Source: Thunnus maccoyii
Lineage: Eukaryota > Chordata > Actinopteri > Scombriformes > Scombridae
Direction: 5' to 3'
Assembly: GCF_910596095.1 (NCBI RefSeq)
Contig: NC_056551.1
Location: 6,869,001 to 6,933,000 of the forward strand
DNA length: 64,000 bases
This document shows, piece by piece, positions 1-13,600 of the stretch. The notes below the pieces were generated by a model that did not search any database, was not told the DNA's origin, and saw nothing but the letters and a program-made list of their open reading frames with translations. The first letter of the stretch is position 1, and each line of letters starts with the position of its first letter. Made by a program: the position numbers and the translations under genes.

Positions 1-3000
1 AAGTATAACAGAGTTGCCAATTTCATTATGTAAAATTTCTTACTAAATGAGATACTAAGCTCTACTTATACAAAGAATCTAAGAAGTATTAACTTTTCTA
101 GAAATAATATGACTTATTTATATATGAGATGCTATTATACATTAAACTGATTATCTCATTATTGTGGGAAAGTTTATCTCATAAAGTGCTATAAGTCAGA
201 TTTATATGTTTCTCATAATATCAGAAATATTATTTATGAAAGTATGAGATGAGCAATATAATGGTGACTTTAAAAAGTTGTATACTAATTGTGTGCTAAT
301 TCGGTGTTAATCTCATTGTTTATATGGGCTCATGTCAGTAAGACATGCAGTATGCCCTGATGGATGATAGGGGAGTGTCAGCCTAGTAAATTTCAGTCAG
401 TCACAACAAACATAATTTTCTCACAGACTGATCAGGCAGTAAAATTACCACAATCAAATCTTGATGTTTCAGTGTGGATGTGTCACAGATGCTAAATGTC
501 TCCAGTGAGGCCTGCTTAGCTCAGGGGCAACCATCCATCTGTTAGTCGAGATCATTCTGATACATCCATTATGACATTTTCAATTTTCAGTCTCTGTTTG
601 ACGAAAAATGCTCGATTTTGCTAAAACTTGGTTGAATGATGCATCACGACATCTAGATCTCATGTTGTCAAAGTAACACTAATTATTATTGACTCATTTA
701 TGTGCCATTCATAAAATCTAAGGTAAGACTGGTGAGATATTGACAAATGCAGCATATTGCTGCTGCATTCAAACACTCGAAATGACAACTGATGCCCTGG
801 TAGGGAAATAGACAGCTGGGTGGTGCAAGGTCATACTGTATGCTGTATTTGTTACTGACTGGCTTAGACAGTGATTTTATTATTCATGAAGAAATGATGA
901 ATTCACATGTTGACTGTTGTCTAGTCATGTTATCAATCCGCAAACATTTTCACAGCATCAGCTGAACTGATGCATCTCACACCATTTGTAGTATACAAAC
1001 ACTACAAATAAATAGAGTGATAACCACATTAGGTAGAATGAACAGCACTCATATATATTTTATATCAAACAAACATCATATCCCTGCTGTCAGTCTATTG
1101 CTGTTAGTTTTCCAAAGAACAGGAGTCACACTCCTCAGACTGTAAGATAAATATGACGCCACTGCTTCTGTTTATAAATGGTTTCTATTATGCAATACAG
1201 TTATAAAAATATGAATAAATGAGCAATGAGTCATTAGACTTGTTTAATTATACCAGATCAGTTCTATTTACTCATCACTCTGTGCTGTTGTCTGCAGATA
1301 GTTACAGCACAAGCAGAGAGCTCACTGGAACCACCTCAATGACCTCTAGTGGTCACCAGACATCAACTGCTCCAATCAACAGAAAAAAGACAGATTTCAC
1401 ATTTACAGACTGATGTTATTTATTCTAGGATTAGCAACGGAGATTTGATTCTATATGCTCAGTGGATGTTCTTTGAGCAAATCTGTGAACCCAAAATTGT
1501 CTTTTTTAAGAACAATTACAGTCAACCATTTACATAGCACTGAACTAGGAATGAATGTATCTTTACACGTGCCACTCGCATTTAAATTCCTCTGCATGTA
1601 GACATGAAGCACCGTAATAACATAACATGTAATCTGGTATTTATTGTTTTTCTTTGTACTGTGATACAATAAACTGGCTTATGCCGCGCCTGTACATTTT
1701 CAAAGATCTGAGTGGGCAACACAGACTATTTGGCTCTTAATTGATTCTTTTGTTCACCTCAATCCCCATCAGCATGAGGCTGAACCTCCATTATTGTCCA
1801 AAGAAAGAAGGAGGGATAGAGAAATGGACAGACAGAGCGTGAAGAGAGATAGTTAGAGACAGAGAGAGATAACGAGGAGGGCAAAGTACCCTGTAGGATT
1901 AGCAAAAAGGGTGGATAATAGGGAGCAAGTGTGACCGCAGATACAGTAGCCTATCAAGTGAGAGTGGAAAATGGGGGAAGGATTGTAAATGAGCAAATCA
2001 TATGCTGTAACTTATCCTCCCAGCTCACCAGAGACCAAAGGCACTTTGGATTTAAAGCCAGGGAGGCCAAAGTCCAGGTAGCAGCAGTGAGATGGGAGAG
2101 CATTTTTTCACGTTTGAGAGGGTCCTCGCTGTGCCTAACTGGCCACACTGGTCACCAATCCTGTACACTGGTCCCAGCTTAGTGCTTTGTCAATGTGCTG
2201 TGAATAATCCAGGAGAGGTCCCGCATTTTCCCTCAACCTAATTAAAAGAGGATTAGATGGGATGGAGCTCTAGTCCACTCCAACATGCATAGCCACCGTC
2301 CCTTTCCCAGGATAATCACTTACTGGAATTGCCTGGATTTTCTGTGCAGGCCACCACCTGAACTCAACCAACCAAGGTCCAAAAAAGGCACTGTAGCAAT
2401 ACCCCAACTGATAAATACACTACAAACCTGTTTAATTTCTAATGTTGTATTTGATAACTGTTTTTATCTCCATCATTTGCTGCATGTGCTGTGGGGATGT
2501 CTAGTGATTTAAATGACACTTGGCCTGTGTATTTTCTTGAAAATACCTAATTCATCAAATTTGCACTAGTCTGATAATCTATTTTAATTTAGAGCAACAG
2601 AAAAGGAGCAAAACTGAGTTAGGTGCCTTTACCTTCCTTTACACTCTCAACTTCACTGTATGTACAAATTATTCAACATGTTCTACATGTCAAGTTATAT
2701 TGAAAAAGAAAGGACATGAAAGAAAACAAAGGGCAAAGTGAACCAAATAACAAGGATTAACTGAATAAAGAGATACAGTAAATGAACTAGAATGCATGAT
2801 AACTCTCAGCAGATAAAAAAGGCGTGACTGGTATTTGGTGGGTAAAATCTGCCCTGGAATTTGGCTTGTAGGCAGCTTGAGTTGGAGCAGTCTTCCAGAC
2901 AGATATGTGCAGACCACTGTTTCGACAACTTTAACCGTTCATAAATTGCTTGATTTTCATCCAAATACTTTTTTGTGTTTTAATCTGACTATGATTTGTT

Positions 3001-4440
3001 GATCTGATTAATTCAAAAAATACTGAAAGGAATATGTATATTTTGTTAAAAGATTGCAAAGTTGCTAAATATATTTGGACTCAATTTTTTTCAGTCAACA
3101 TATATATCACACAATAAATAAGATGGAATAAATAATGGAAAATCATAGAAATTTCAAATTAATTAATTAATTCTAAGTTTGAAATGAATAATGACAGCGA
3201 CATCCGTGACACTTTCCACCACTATCTCCCAGAAATGCCATGCTTGCCATAATGACTTAGATACCCATTGTTTTGCTTTTTTGCTTTCGCTTTCCTGAAA
3301 TACTGTATGTGCAATGCTGTGCGATGTCTTGGAAAAACCGTCTTCCTTGTACATGTTTTTATTTTTAGCCACTTCAAATATTCCAAGCTCTTTATGTACT
3401 CACCACAAATCAAGTGACAAACTAAAAGGCTCAAAATTTGCTATATTTGCTGACATTTCTAAATTTTCCCCAACTTTCTCAACAACTATATGGAAACAGG
3501 CATGGCTCCAGGTTGCAGGCACAATGTGGTCAGAAATTGCCCTGTGAATTGACTCAACAAACAACCTCATGTTCAGGTGTCATGCAGCTGAATGCTGAAC
3601 ATGAACATGTATGGTTTGCACTTATGGAAAGAATAACATAAAGTTAATATGGAAGATAAGAGTGGAATCTGCTTTCAGCTGTTAACTAATTTGGCTCTGT
3701 AGCTTATAAATAGCCAGCTAAGATTAGCTAGTTTTAAGTGCTTGCTAGTTTAGATACCAGCTGTCACACTGAGAAGACTGCATACTAAACACATACTAAA
3801 GCTCCATCCACTGAGCTCGACGTTTCTGGTGATGGTTTCATCACCCTCATTAATATTGGGAAACTTCTTGAGAAATAATCTTTAGTGAGAGTCCACTGAC
3901 CATCTTTTCCCAATGTGTTCCAACACATCTACATCAGCATACCTTGTGTATAGACTGATAAATGCACTTGCACTTTGACACTTCTGACGTAATATATGTC
4001 TCTGTGGTGTTGGATATTGTTGGCCAGCTACAGATCAGCCACTGCCATTAATCTTTGTGTATTTAAACTCTTTCTAGCGTTGTCATATTTGTATTCTTGC
4101 TTTTTATTATGTGTGTAAATGGATAAAATATTTTTGAATTTAATTGAATTGAATAGGGAATTTGCTCAGTTGTCATCACTTAAGTATGGACAAATTTCAG
4201 TTTTGTCTATCTTAATGACTTTTTAGATAGGCTACCAAAAAAAAAAAAAAAAAAATCCGCACGTTTTCTTACATGTATATAATATAATATGATCCAAAAA
4301 CACTATAAGATCATAGTACATCTTACTCCCTAGCTACATGTTTGCTTATTAGTTCGTGTGATGTTTAGGAAATATACATTCTAGGATAGTTTAAGACTGC
4401 ATTTAAAAAAGACAAACGTTGGATTTAGCACTGCAAAATT
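1..4440. other. Intergenic, upstream of stom
   Basis: No gene is recognisable on either strand. Open frames here are all under 90 codons, resemble no family I know and are not bounded by paired splice signals. The DNA is AT-rich. A 19-bp A run lies near 4237. Distal regulatory elements for stom could be present but cannot be seen from sequence alone. Confidence 0.6.
4237..4255. repeat. poly(A) tract
   Basis: An uninterrupted run of 19 A residues, about 380 bp upstream of the stom start codon. It may be a simple repeat or the tail of an old retroposed fragment; no element body is recognisable next to it. Confidence 0.85.
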
Positions 4441-4632
4441 GGTCGTTTGTCTTGACAGGCTGAGCTAACCCACAGCCTTAAAAACTACTATGTGCTGCGT
4501 CACAGCGCCTACAAGTCCAGGTTCGGGGTAAACTCACCACAGCACCCCTCAGCAGCAGTATACAGACATTCGGTTTTGTAAGTTCACCACGGTTCTCTTT
4601 ACTACCGCCAGATATTTCATATAGCGTTACAT
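4440..4632 (+). promoter_or_regulatory. stom: Probable stom promoter and 5' UTR
   Basis: This is the stretch immediately before the stom start codon. It is less AT-rich than the DNA further upstream and carries a CRE/AP-1-like TGCGTCA near 4496. No TATA box is evident at a convincing distance. The transcription start cannot be placed without transcript data. The assignment rests only on position relative to coding exon 1. Confidence 0.4.
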
Positions 4633-4693
4633 ATGGATCCATACAACGAAGATCTTAAAATGAGAGAAAGTAAAAGACGAGAACGTCAATCAG
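4633..4693 (+). CDS. stom: stom coding exon 1
   Basis: Begins at the first ATG and encodes [20 protein letters not shown] plus the first base of the next codon. It ends at CAG|GTAACG in phase 1. The N-terminal tail is highly charged and unlike human stomatin, as expected for the divergent part of the family; the frame joins correctly to exon 2. Confidence 0.85.
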
Positions 4694-7600
4694 GTAACGT
4701 AATGTCTGCTACCTTCATTAATGTGTTAGCTTAGCGTTATTTCTGGCACTCAGGGCATCATAAGTTAAGTTAATAACTGTAACGTTAGCAAAGAAGGGAC
4801 ATGAATATTAAGCTATTAGACTTTTACATTAACGATAACACAAAAGCTAGTATTAGCTTCGATTTGTAACTTAATTTGGTGTAACAGTCCTAGTAAACGT
4901 TAGGGTTAACTCATGTCTGCAAGCGAGCTAAATTAAAGCTAATATTAGCATGTTCGCTTCACAAGTTAATGTTGGCTAAGGATCGATAACGTAACGTTAG
5001 TTAACGTAAATGTCGTCTTGACGGTAAATGTGCTTATGCAGATCAAATATTCCCATCGATAGAGCAGAATAATGCTGGTTCCTAAACCCTTAGGTTAGGT
5101 TAACGCTAACGGTTGTGCAGCCGTAGGTTTTCCTTGAGGTTACTTATAAATCTGTTCAGTGAAGACAACACTGGAATCCTGTCCTGCAACTTACTAAGGT
5201 AACGTTAACAGGTCGTTGCTTGTCTTTAGGACTTACTAGCTAATCTAACTAGCAAGTGCTGAAATCAATCGCAATTACCGCTAATCACAGGGTGTGACCA
5301 GAGGCGTGTATCATGAAGCAAATTCACTTTGGGTGAGCTCGCTTCACTGAGCCTAACATTTACCGACCTGGATAACCAGTATCACGAAGCTGACTATTGT
5401 CGAGGACATTTACCTGACTGATGAGGTCTATCTGACCCAAATGTTGCATTTATAATCATGGGAGTCAATTAACAGTGTATGGATTATTGTTCTAATAAAA
5501 GACAATCCTTTGTGTTTATTTCCAGTTATCATCACACAGTTGTCTCATGTTATTCTGAGCTGCAGTGATGGAATCAGAGTGTAAAATCATCCACACTGTC
5601 AGCTGCCACTCTGGGGATAAAACAGAGTTAATTGCAGCTAAAATCATCATTATGTGTTTAGTGTTGTCAACGATCTCTCTGTGTCTTAGAAGCTCTGTTT
5701 TAAAACCAGAGTGGAAATTTCGGGATCCTGTGGGAATGATGACTCCCCCCCTCCCCCCAGTGATCTGATTGGTCAGTAGTCGGGGTGTTGACAGGTTATG
5801 ATCTGATCCTCTGAAGTTAACCTGCTCCTTAGCAGGTTAGCTGTTCGGCTTACGTTGCCATGGTGATTCATCCCAGTTTGAAATGGGCCAGCTTCATGAT
5901 ACTTCAAATCCTGAGTTAAACCCTAAGATAGTTTGATAACCTACTAATCTCTTTTAGTGATAATCAGTATTGATTATGTTTGTGACGTAGGGATGTTGCT
6001 GTTATGTGGAATTGGCATTAAGTCCACTGACATAATGGAAGTTGGGTAAAGCTAAACATCAATTAGTAAACGTAAACCTTGTATGATTTTTATTTAGTTA
6101 TTGTAACGTTACTGAAAGTCATTCAAAGGCGTGTTGACCTCTAACTTTGTCTGTAGGTTCAAGCAGGTATGCTTTACGTGATGTTGAAGGTACATATCTC
6201 ATCCACTGAATGGTTGCACGTCATTAATAATAATAATAAAAGAATAACCTTTCAAAACAGTGTTACATAGAGCTTTGCAAATAATACAGAATTAATAATA
6301 CATTATGAAGTTCTGACTGAAGTGAACATAGCATTCAGGGCTCCCAGCGTTTTAGGGGATGAACATCATGCCATGTTTCGATACTGAAACAGAAAGCTTT
6401 GAAAGGTTGATACTCAGTGTTTGAAAGCCTGGTTAAAAAAAACAAATACACCGGGAGAACAGTGACGAATTTGAAACTCTGAAAAATGTGTTGGAGAAAC
6501 ATTGTAAAAACAGAGCTGCAGCTGTGAAGAAATACAAAATAATGTATGCAGAGAGTTGAAATTTTTTTGTCAGCCTATCAAAACATTATGCAAGCATTCA
6601 AAACTTTGTTTCAATCTTGCAAAATCTTTTTTATTAGGTTTTAAGCTTTCAAACACCGAGTTTTCACCAAACACCAGTGTCAAAACATGATATTCATCCC
6701 ATAGTGTTCAGCCTAACAAATGTCTAAAAGCGTGGGGGTGTGTACAGACTGCTGTGTACATGTGGGTGGAGATGATATTAAACCTTACTAACCATATTTA
6801 TTTACAAAAGGATGGATGTTCAGAGATAAAGCTGCTCTGACGCATGACTGGATTGGAAGAAAAATGTCCTGAATTCAGTACATATTAACGATTTCCCACC
6901 ACTTTGAACCAGTTGAAATGATTTCAGTGCATGTGTTTGTCTTCTTTTTCCCCCAGCCTTGGAGAATGCAGACACGGACATTGGCATGTGTGGCTGGCTG
7001 TTGGTGGGGTTCTCCATCCTTCTCATGCTGGTTACCCTGCCCATCTCCATATGGATGTGCATTAAGGTCAGCTGCTGGTCAATTTCAGTGTTTATTCACC
7101 ACGTTACGAGTCAAACTCCCTGGTATAGTAGAGTAAATTACTAAGGATGATCTACTTTATATATTCAGTGTTTTGGGAATTTGAAACTCATCCACTATAT
7201 CAGGTATATTTATTTAACGGCCTTTAGAAGCTGGTGAACCATAGTTTTGCATGCGTTGCATTGAGCAGATTAATTGCTCAGTGCCTTTTCAAAACGAGCA
7301 TCCACAGTCACATCCCAATATCCAATTACAGGATATATGTGGACTGTCAGATAAGAGAAAGAGAGGTCTCCTATACAAGCCTTTTACGTGGTTTGTCTCT
7401 GCACACAGATTGTGAAGGAGTATGAGCGAGCCATTATCTTTCGCCTGGGACGCATTTTGCGAGGAGGAGCCAAAGGACCAGGTCAGAAACCATCTGTAAT
7501 ATTCCACACAGCAGCATATTTCTCTACTCCGTCCACATGCTCAGTTCTTTTATTGAAATGTACTTCAAACGTGTTTTATTTAAGTTCCTTAAAATATACA

Positions 7601-10600
7601 GATACTTTACATTTGTAACAATAGAATACAGTAAAAGTCAATTTTATATGATTAGATTTGGTTGCAGTTAGATTTGATATTTTTATTTTTTAATAAATGG
7701 GACTAAAATAAATAATTTCAGAAAATGATGTCTCTAAGCATGGGCTGTGATACACTGGATAACTTCTTAGCCAGCTCCTAAGGCATTTTTTTCACACCAA
7801 TGCTGCTGATTGCGTATTATTTACTTCAGTTCCTTCAGCATTTGATATTTTCATTGGTTTGAAGCAGGTACGTGTTTGGGAACATGTTTGTTGTCTGGAC
7901 TTTGTTTACCAGTTTAGGCAATAAACCAAGCCACTAAACAAACCAAGACACAATTTGGTGCAGAGCCTAGAAAAGCCAGTAAATCATGTGATAACAGGAC
8001 TTAAGCATCTAACTTTTAACTCTGTAATATCTGCTTCATAGTGAAAGAACCTTCTAAAACTAAAATATCTCAGTCAGGACCAGTTGTTTCACATGTTTAG
8101 GTTTATATCTCATTAAATATAAAGGTGCGTTGTATTCTCCCCTAAAAGGTTTTCACTTGCATTTTATATTGAAAAGCTTTTTTGTCACAAATTTCACATG
8201 ACATGGGTAAAACAAGTCAGACAGATTGTGGGGTTTGATGTCTCAGCTGCAAACAACAGTAAAAGGCCACCTCGCTAGCTCTTCCGTTCATGTTGCTGGT
8301 CCTTCGTCTTTAATGCCAGTCAGACTCCTGATTGATGACTCATTTTCCCAGCAGCCATGATGACGTAGAATCACATGACTACTTGAATGCTTTTCAGTTT
8401 TCTTCACAGAGAACAGCCAAAATACAGCATGCAGGGATGTCACCAGAGATATTTACAGTAACAAATTTTGTTGTTTGTTGTTTTGGGCTCTGTGCTCCAG
8501 TACACTCAGTTTGACATGAAACAGTGACTGTGAGGTTAAAGTGCTGACTTACAACGTAAATTTAGGGTTGTTAACATCCACAATGAAAGAAAATCTGGCC
8601 CCTCAATTTTAGGGGAACATAAATATTAGACAAGCGATAAAAACCTAGACCTTGTTTGTTTCAAAAGCCTTTTGTCTTCAGTCTGGTCTTAATTATGAAA
8701 CACATAATTAGTCAGATTGAAGTCATGTGACTGACTCAGCCAGTCAGGATCCTTCTAGTGTTTGGGTATAAAAAATCCTGTGGTTGTCTTGTAGTCATGT
8801 GTATGTATCGTGAAATTGGGGGACTATGTATAAAAAGGGTTCTATCCCGTCTCCCAGTATGAATACACAGACTCTTACACACTCCTAAAAACTGAAAGTG
8901 AGCACCCAGTCAGTACTTTCCCTCCCATCCGTTTCCTGCCGGTGGCGAGGAACACAAAAAGCAAATCATTAGTACAAATTAAAAATGGGAAAATATGTGG
9001 GCCCAATAATAACAACAACAGGATGTCCCAGCTCCAGTTCCCAGCTTCCCCATGTAGCACATAACCAGGTCAACCAAGTTACATGCTACACAGACAGAAG
9101 CACATGTATGGTAATGCTACTGCACATGTCTGTTGGAGGTCTGAATTCCTTAATCAGCCTATTATTGGTGGTGCGACTTGTGTTGTAAAGGCAGTGTATT
9201 TGTTTAAAAAAAACCACATGACTCCCACGAGGTATCATTTGCATACATCTCATACCTCACTGTCTCTTTATCTTTGATTTAACTGGATCTAAAAACCAGG
9301 CAGTGTCCTCTCAAAATGCTAAAATGTGACTGCTCAGAGTGCCGGGGGGAGCCGTTTATGACAGCGTGGGGTAATAATAGCTCTCTGCCAACAAAAGTCA
9401 CATTCCTGAGGAGCCAATGCCAAAGTCGAATCCAGCATTTAGTTTCCCGTAATGCCCCTTAACCCCAGCCTCAGTGCAACTCCATTTCCCCATATATTTA
9501 GTTTAGAAACAGGCTTGTATGATAAAATTGGTCATAAAATGAAAAGGGTGTGTTTGTGGAACATTTTTGATCTATATACACTTTTCTGCTGCCTTGAAGA
9601 TACATGTTTGTGCATGAAGCTTTTTTTTATGATTCTTGTTAGTGGAATTTTCCACTGCATCACAAGATTGCTTACAGAGTCTGCGTGAGAGCGACTGAGG
9701 ACTGTTGACTTGTTGGAAAGATAACTGTTGAGAATGCTGGAAATGTCTTGCAGATAGACTGCTGTCGTCTTCCTGCACAGAAGATTGTGGTCTCACCATT
9801 AAAACGCACATTTTACTGACAGGAAGTGCATCCCACCAGTCTCTAACTGGTGTAGCATGCATGTTTGCTAAATGATGGCACACCTAGCACATGTCTGTTC
9901 CACTCAGGCAAATGCCAAATATTGTTTAATGCACTAATTCAATCATTGTGACTTGAAACAAGCTTATGAAAGCTGCAGATATCCACAGCTTTGCGTGGCT
10001 GTCAGCACAGCTGCAGTCTTATAAAGAGAGCTCGACTTGGCCCGCCGCCAGTATTTCATTCATCCCGGTGTTTTCAAACATTTGTGGAGAAGCTTCCTCA
10101 TTATTGTGTTTACACTGGCTTTAGTCTTTGTTAAATCTATTTGCATTCTTGTGAACCGCAGGGTTGTTCTTCATCTTGCCGTGCACTGACAGCTTTATTA
10201 ACGTGGACATGCGCACCATCACCTTCGACATCCCACCGCAAGAGGTATGACGTGCACAATTACTGATTAATTAAACACGTTTAATGTCACATAACATCAA
10301 AATTCAAATAACAAACACAAATAACTGTGCAAAATCTTGATTCAGTACACCAGTAATTCACTCTGTCCCGTGACATCCAACAAGTTTTACCTTTTATTTC
10401 CTGACATACTCTCAGGTTTTGACCAAAGACTCTGTGACAGTGAGTGTCGATGGCGTGGTGTACTACCGGGTCCAGAATGCTACTCTGGCTGTGGCTAACA
10501 TCACTAACGCGGATGCTGCTACCCGGCTGTTGGCCCAGACTACTCTGAGGAACGTCCTGGGTACCAAAAACCTGGCAGAGATCCTGTCTGACCGTGAAGA

Positions 10601-13600
10601 GATTGCGCACAGCATGCAGGTAGAGTACATTACTTCATTGATTAGATTCAGAGTAAGCGGGTATTGTGTTCTAGTCAACACATAACATATGGTAGTAATA
10701 ATATGCTTCCCGGATTGACTAGTCTGTGAATACTTTCTGTGGTTGGTTTACATTTTGAAATGTAAATATGTTGGTAAGAGTAGTTTGTCTAATATTCCAT
10801 ATAGGACTTCCTGTTACCACAGTCGTCATGCTCTTGTGTTTAGAGTGAGGAGACATTTAACATTTAAAATCAATTAGCTGTGCTAGAAGATCCCCGAGAT
10901 CAGACATGTTTTAAGTAGGGATGCCACTGTGAGGAAATCTTCCCACCGACTAATAAACTCGTGACAACACCGGTATTACTGGTTACACAGGACATTTTAC
11001 AAAAAAAGATATCCGTCAATGACGCTCATCTGTAGAGCTCTTACTTTGATCTTGATTGATTTTTAGTTTCAATCTTCCCTTTATTTAAGAGTTAGTGACG
11101 GCGGGCTTCAGGCTGCTGTGGTCAGCGGCTGTGGCCAGAGGATGCCCGCCGCTTAGAACCAGAACCGGAGCAACTTACCTGCCATCCGGAGAGACACACC
11201 GAGAGCAGGTTAAGCAGGCAGAGAGCGGCAGAGTTGCTGCTGAAAACAAGCACTGAGACCTGGGGAGACATGAAGGCAGCTGCCCGCTATCTGCTAGCGT
11301 TACGTTTGTTTACAGCAGCAGGACGGAGAACAGACATCTCACTCTGCTACTTTTTGCTGCTCCTGGAGCAGACACTGTCAGGTTATAATTGTAGCGTCTG
11401 TTGTCCAACTAAGTATATATAACATGCTTGATACTTTACAAATTGGAGTTTTTTTATTTGATGAACGTGGACACTGATATGCGAAAATGAAATAAATGGG
11501 TTTGTTTCTATAGAAAAAAGTAAAACTACGGTATTGGCGGTGGGCAAGTAATGTAATTGGTGTAGGTCCCAACACCGTGTAACACTGGTAACATCGACCA
11601 CCACGGCAACCCTAGTTTTAAGACATAAAATTTCAGTAATATTTTAATAATCCTTTAAATGGCATCCACACTTTCTCCTTCATTAAAAAATCCACAATCA
11701 ATGAACATATAAATATTTTTAATTTCAACTTTAACTGCTGGACAAAGATGTCTCCTAATTCACTGATAAGTCTGTTTTCAGTGTTTGTGCACCGGAGGTT
11801 TCATGTTTCCACATCACACTTAAGTAAGTTGAATACTGGACCAGGATTGCCTCCAAACTGGTTGCAATGTCATAAATCATGTTTATAGGTTTGCCTTAAA
11901 GTGAGACTTTCGATGAGCACAGAGAAACTTTCCCCTTTCAGCAGATGAATGTGAAAACAGCTTTCTTGTGTCAAACTCTGCACATACATCATTCTGCACA
12001 GTGAAGCTGAAGGAACAATAAACTTGAGTTGATGGGACTTTAAGTTAAAGCTGCACCAATGACAAACTCTGCTACACAAGACTAGGTCAAAACCTAGTAT
12101 ATGGCTGGACTGTGTATGAAACACTAGAGGGCTTTTAATTTGAAACAACAGATACAGGAAGTGGTGGCACTCGGCTGACTGATGTTGTGGTCCAGTCCAC
12201 TTTACACTACCTGCCCAGAACCAAGCAGCAGATCTCTACAGTCTTATTCTATATAGATCACTTTAATGGATGATCTCCCTTTATTTGATTTTTGTGACTA
12301 TTAGACTGTTGATGATCTGTTTTGCTAAAATTTGATCTTGTATATGACTGAGCATAAAAGCCTGAATACTGATGCTAATCCTTCTACAGTTCTGAGTCAT
12401 TATGTCAATATGTTGATGCTCCTGTGATTGTTAGATGTAGAGCTTGTTTTGGGGGCTGAACCCTTGAATAATGCACAATAAAGCGTCAGTAAAAACGAAT
12501 GTAGGCAATAATATGATACTTTAATATCACAGACTGACTCATACAGAAAACAGAATGGAGGATTAAAGTGCCACCTCGCCAGCTGCATAATGCATCAAAT
12601 AACAGACTGCAATAGAAAGTCTATCAGCTGCTTTGAATTCAAATATTAGAATTAGCTACTGTAAATGATTAAATATTTATTTTAGATGCACATACATACA
12701 TTCAGATGGTTTATCAATAATCAGTAGATATTCATTAATGGTAAAAAGTGCTGTATGTGTTCAGAATTTTACACTAAAGTTCACTATCGCCACTGAAACA
12801 CAATGGAAAAATGGTTAAACCTCTTCCTCCTCTCATATGGTTTTCCGGGAGGTTTGCAAACATCAAAACTGTGCATTACCGCCATCATCTGGCTCAAAGT
12901 GGGCTTGAACTGATAGACCAAGGACATCAACATACTGTACATTTAAATAAAGGTTAAAACACAGGCGATATATCTCTGGTGCTACTGCACAAATATAACA
13001 TAGCAATTCGATTGCTTAAATTCCAGCACCTGTTAACAACCGAGTCTACTGCTGCTGCATTCAGAGCCTTGATTACTCACAGCAGAAACATAAAGCCGGT
13101 GGAATTTACAAACGCATGCAGCACAAAGCATACCCCCGTACGTTTCATTTCTGTTTTCACAGTAGGAGGCTTTGTCTGATTTGATTAAACACAACAAGAA
13201 CAAAGCTCGTCAGTTTAACACGACCAGTCTGTTCTCTGCTGATAAGGCTTTAATATGTAGAAGGTGATCAGAAAACATCCTTCATAGAACTTAGAGTGTA
13301 TAAAAGGTAATATGAGTGATGTAATCTGTCACTTGCTCATCATTTAGTGTTTGTTTTCTTCAACTTAATTGTGAAATATAAATGTAGATTGAATGCTGAA
13401 ATTTGCACATTAATAATATAAAATGAATGCAGTACTATGATGCTGTTAGTGGTTGTATTGTGCCACAGTGTCATGAAATTTTAGGATTGTGTGTTGTGGT
13501 GTGATGTTCGCTTTACATGCACCTGCCATCAGCCATATTCCATTAAGGTTTCTCTCACACCTTTACACCATCTAACTGTCATCTCTTTCCTTATGAGAGA

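Larger units (their letters stand above)
4694..6956 (+). other. stom: stom intron 1
   Basis: 2.26 kb between coding exons 1 and 2. The first half is full of GCTAACGTTAGC-like words, which often surround teleost promoters. It also contains a possible inverted-repeat element (about 5298-5912) and the candidate 33-nt exon at 6157. Confidence 0.75.
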
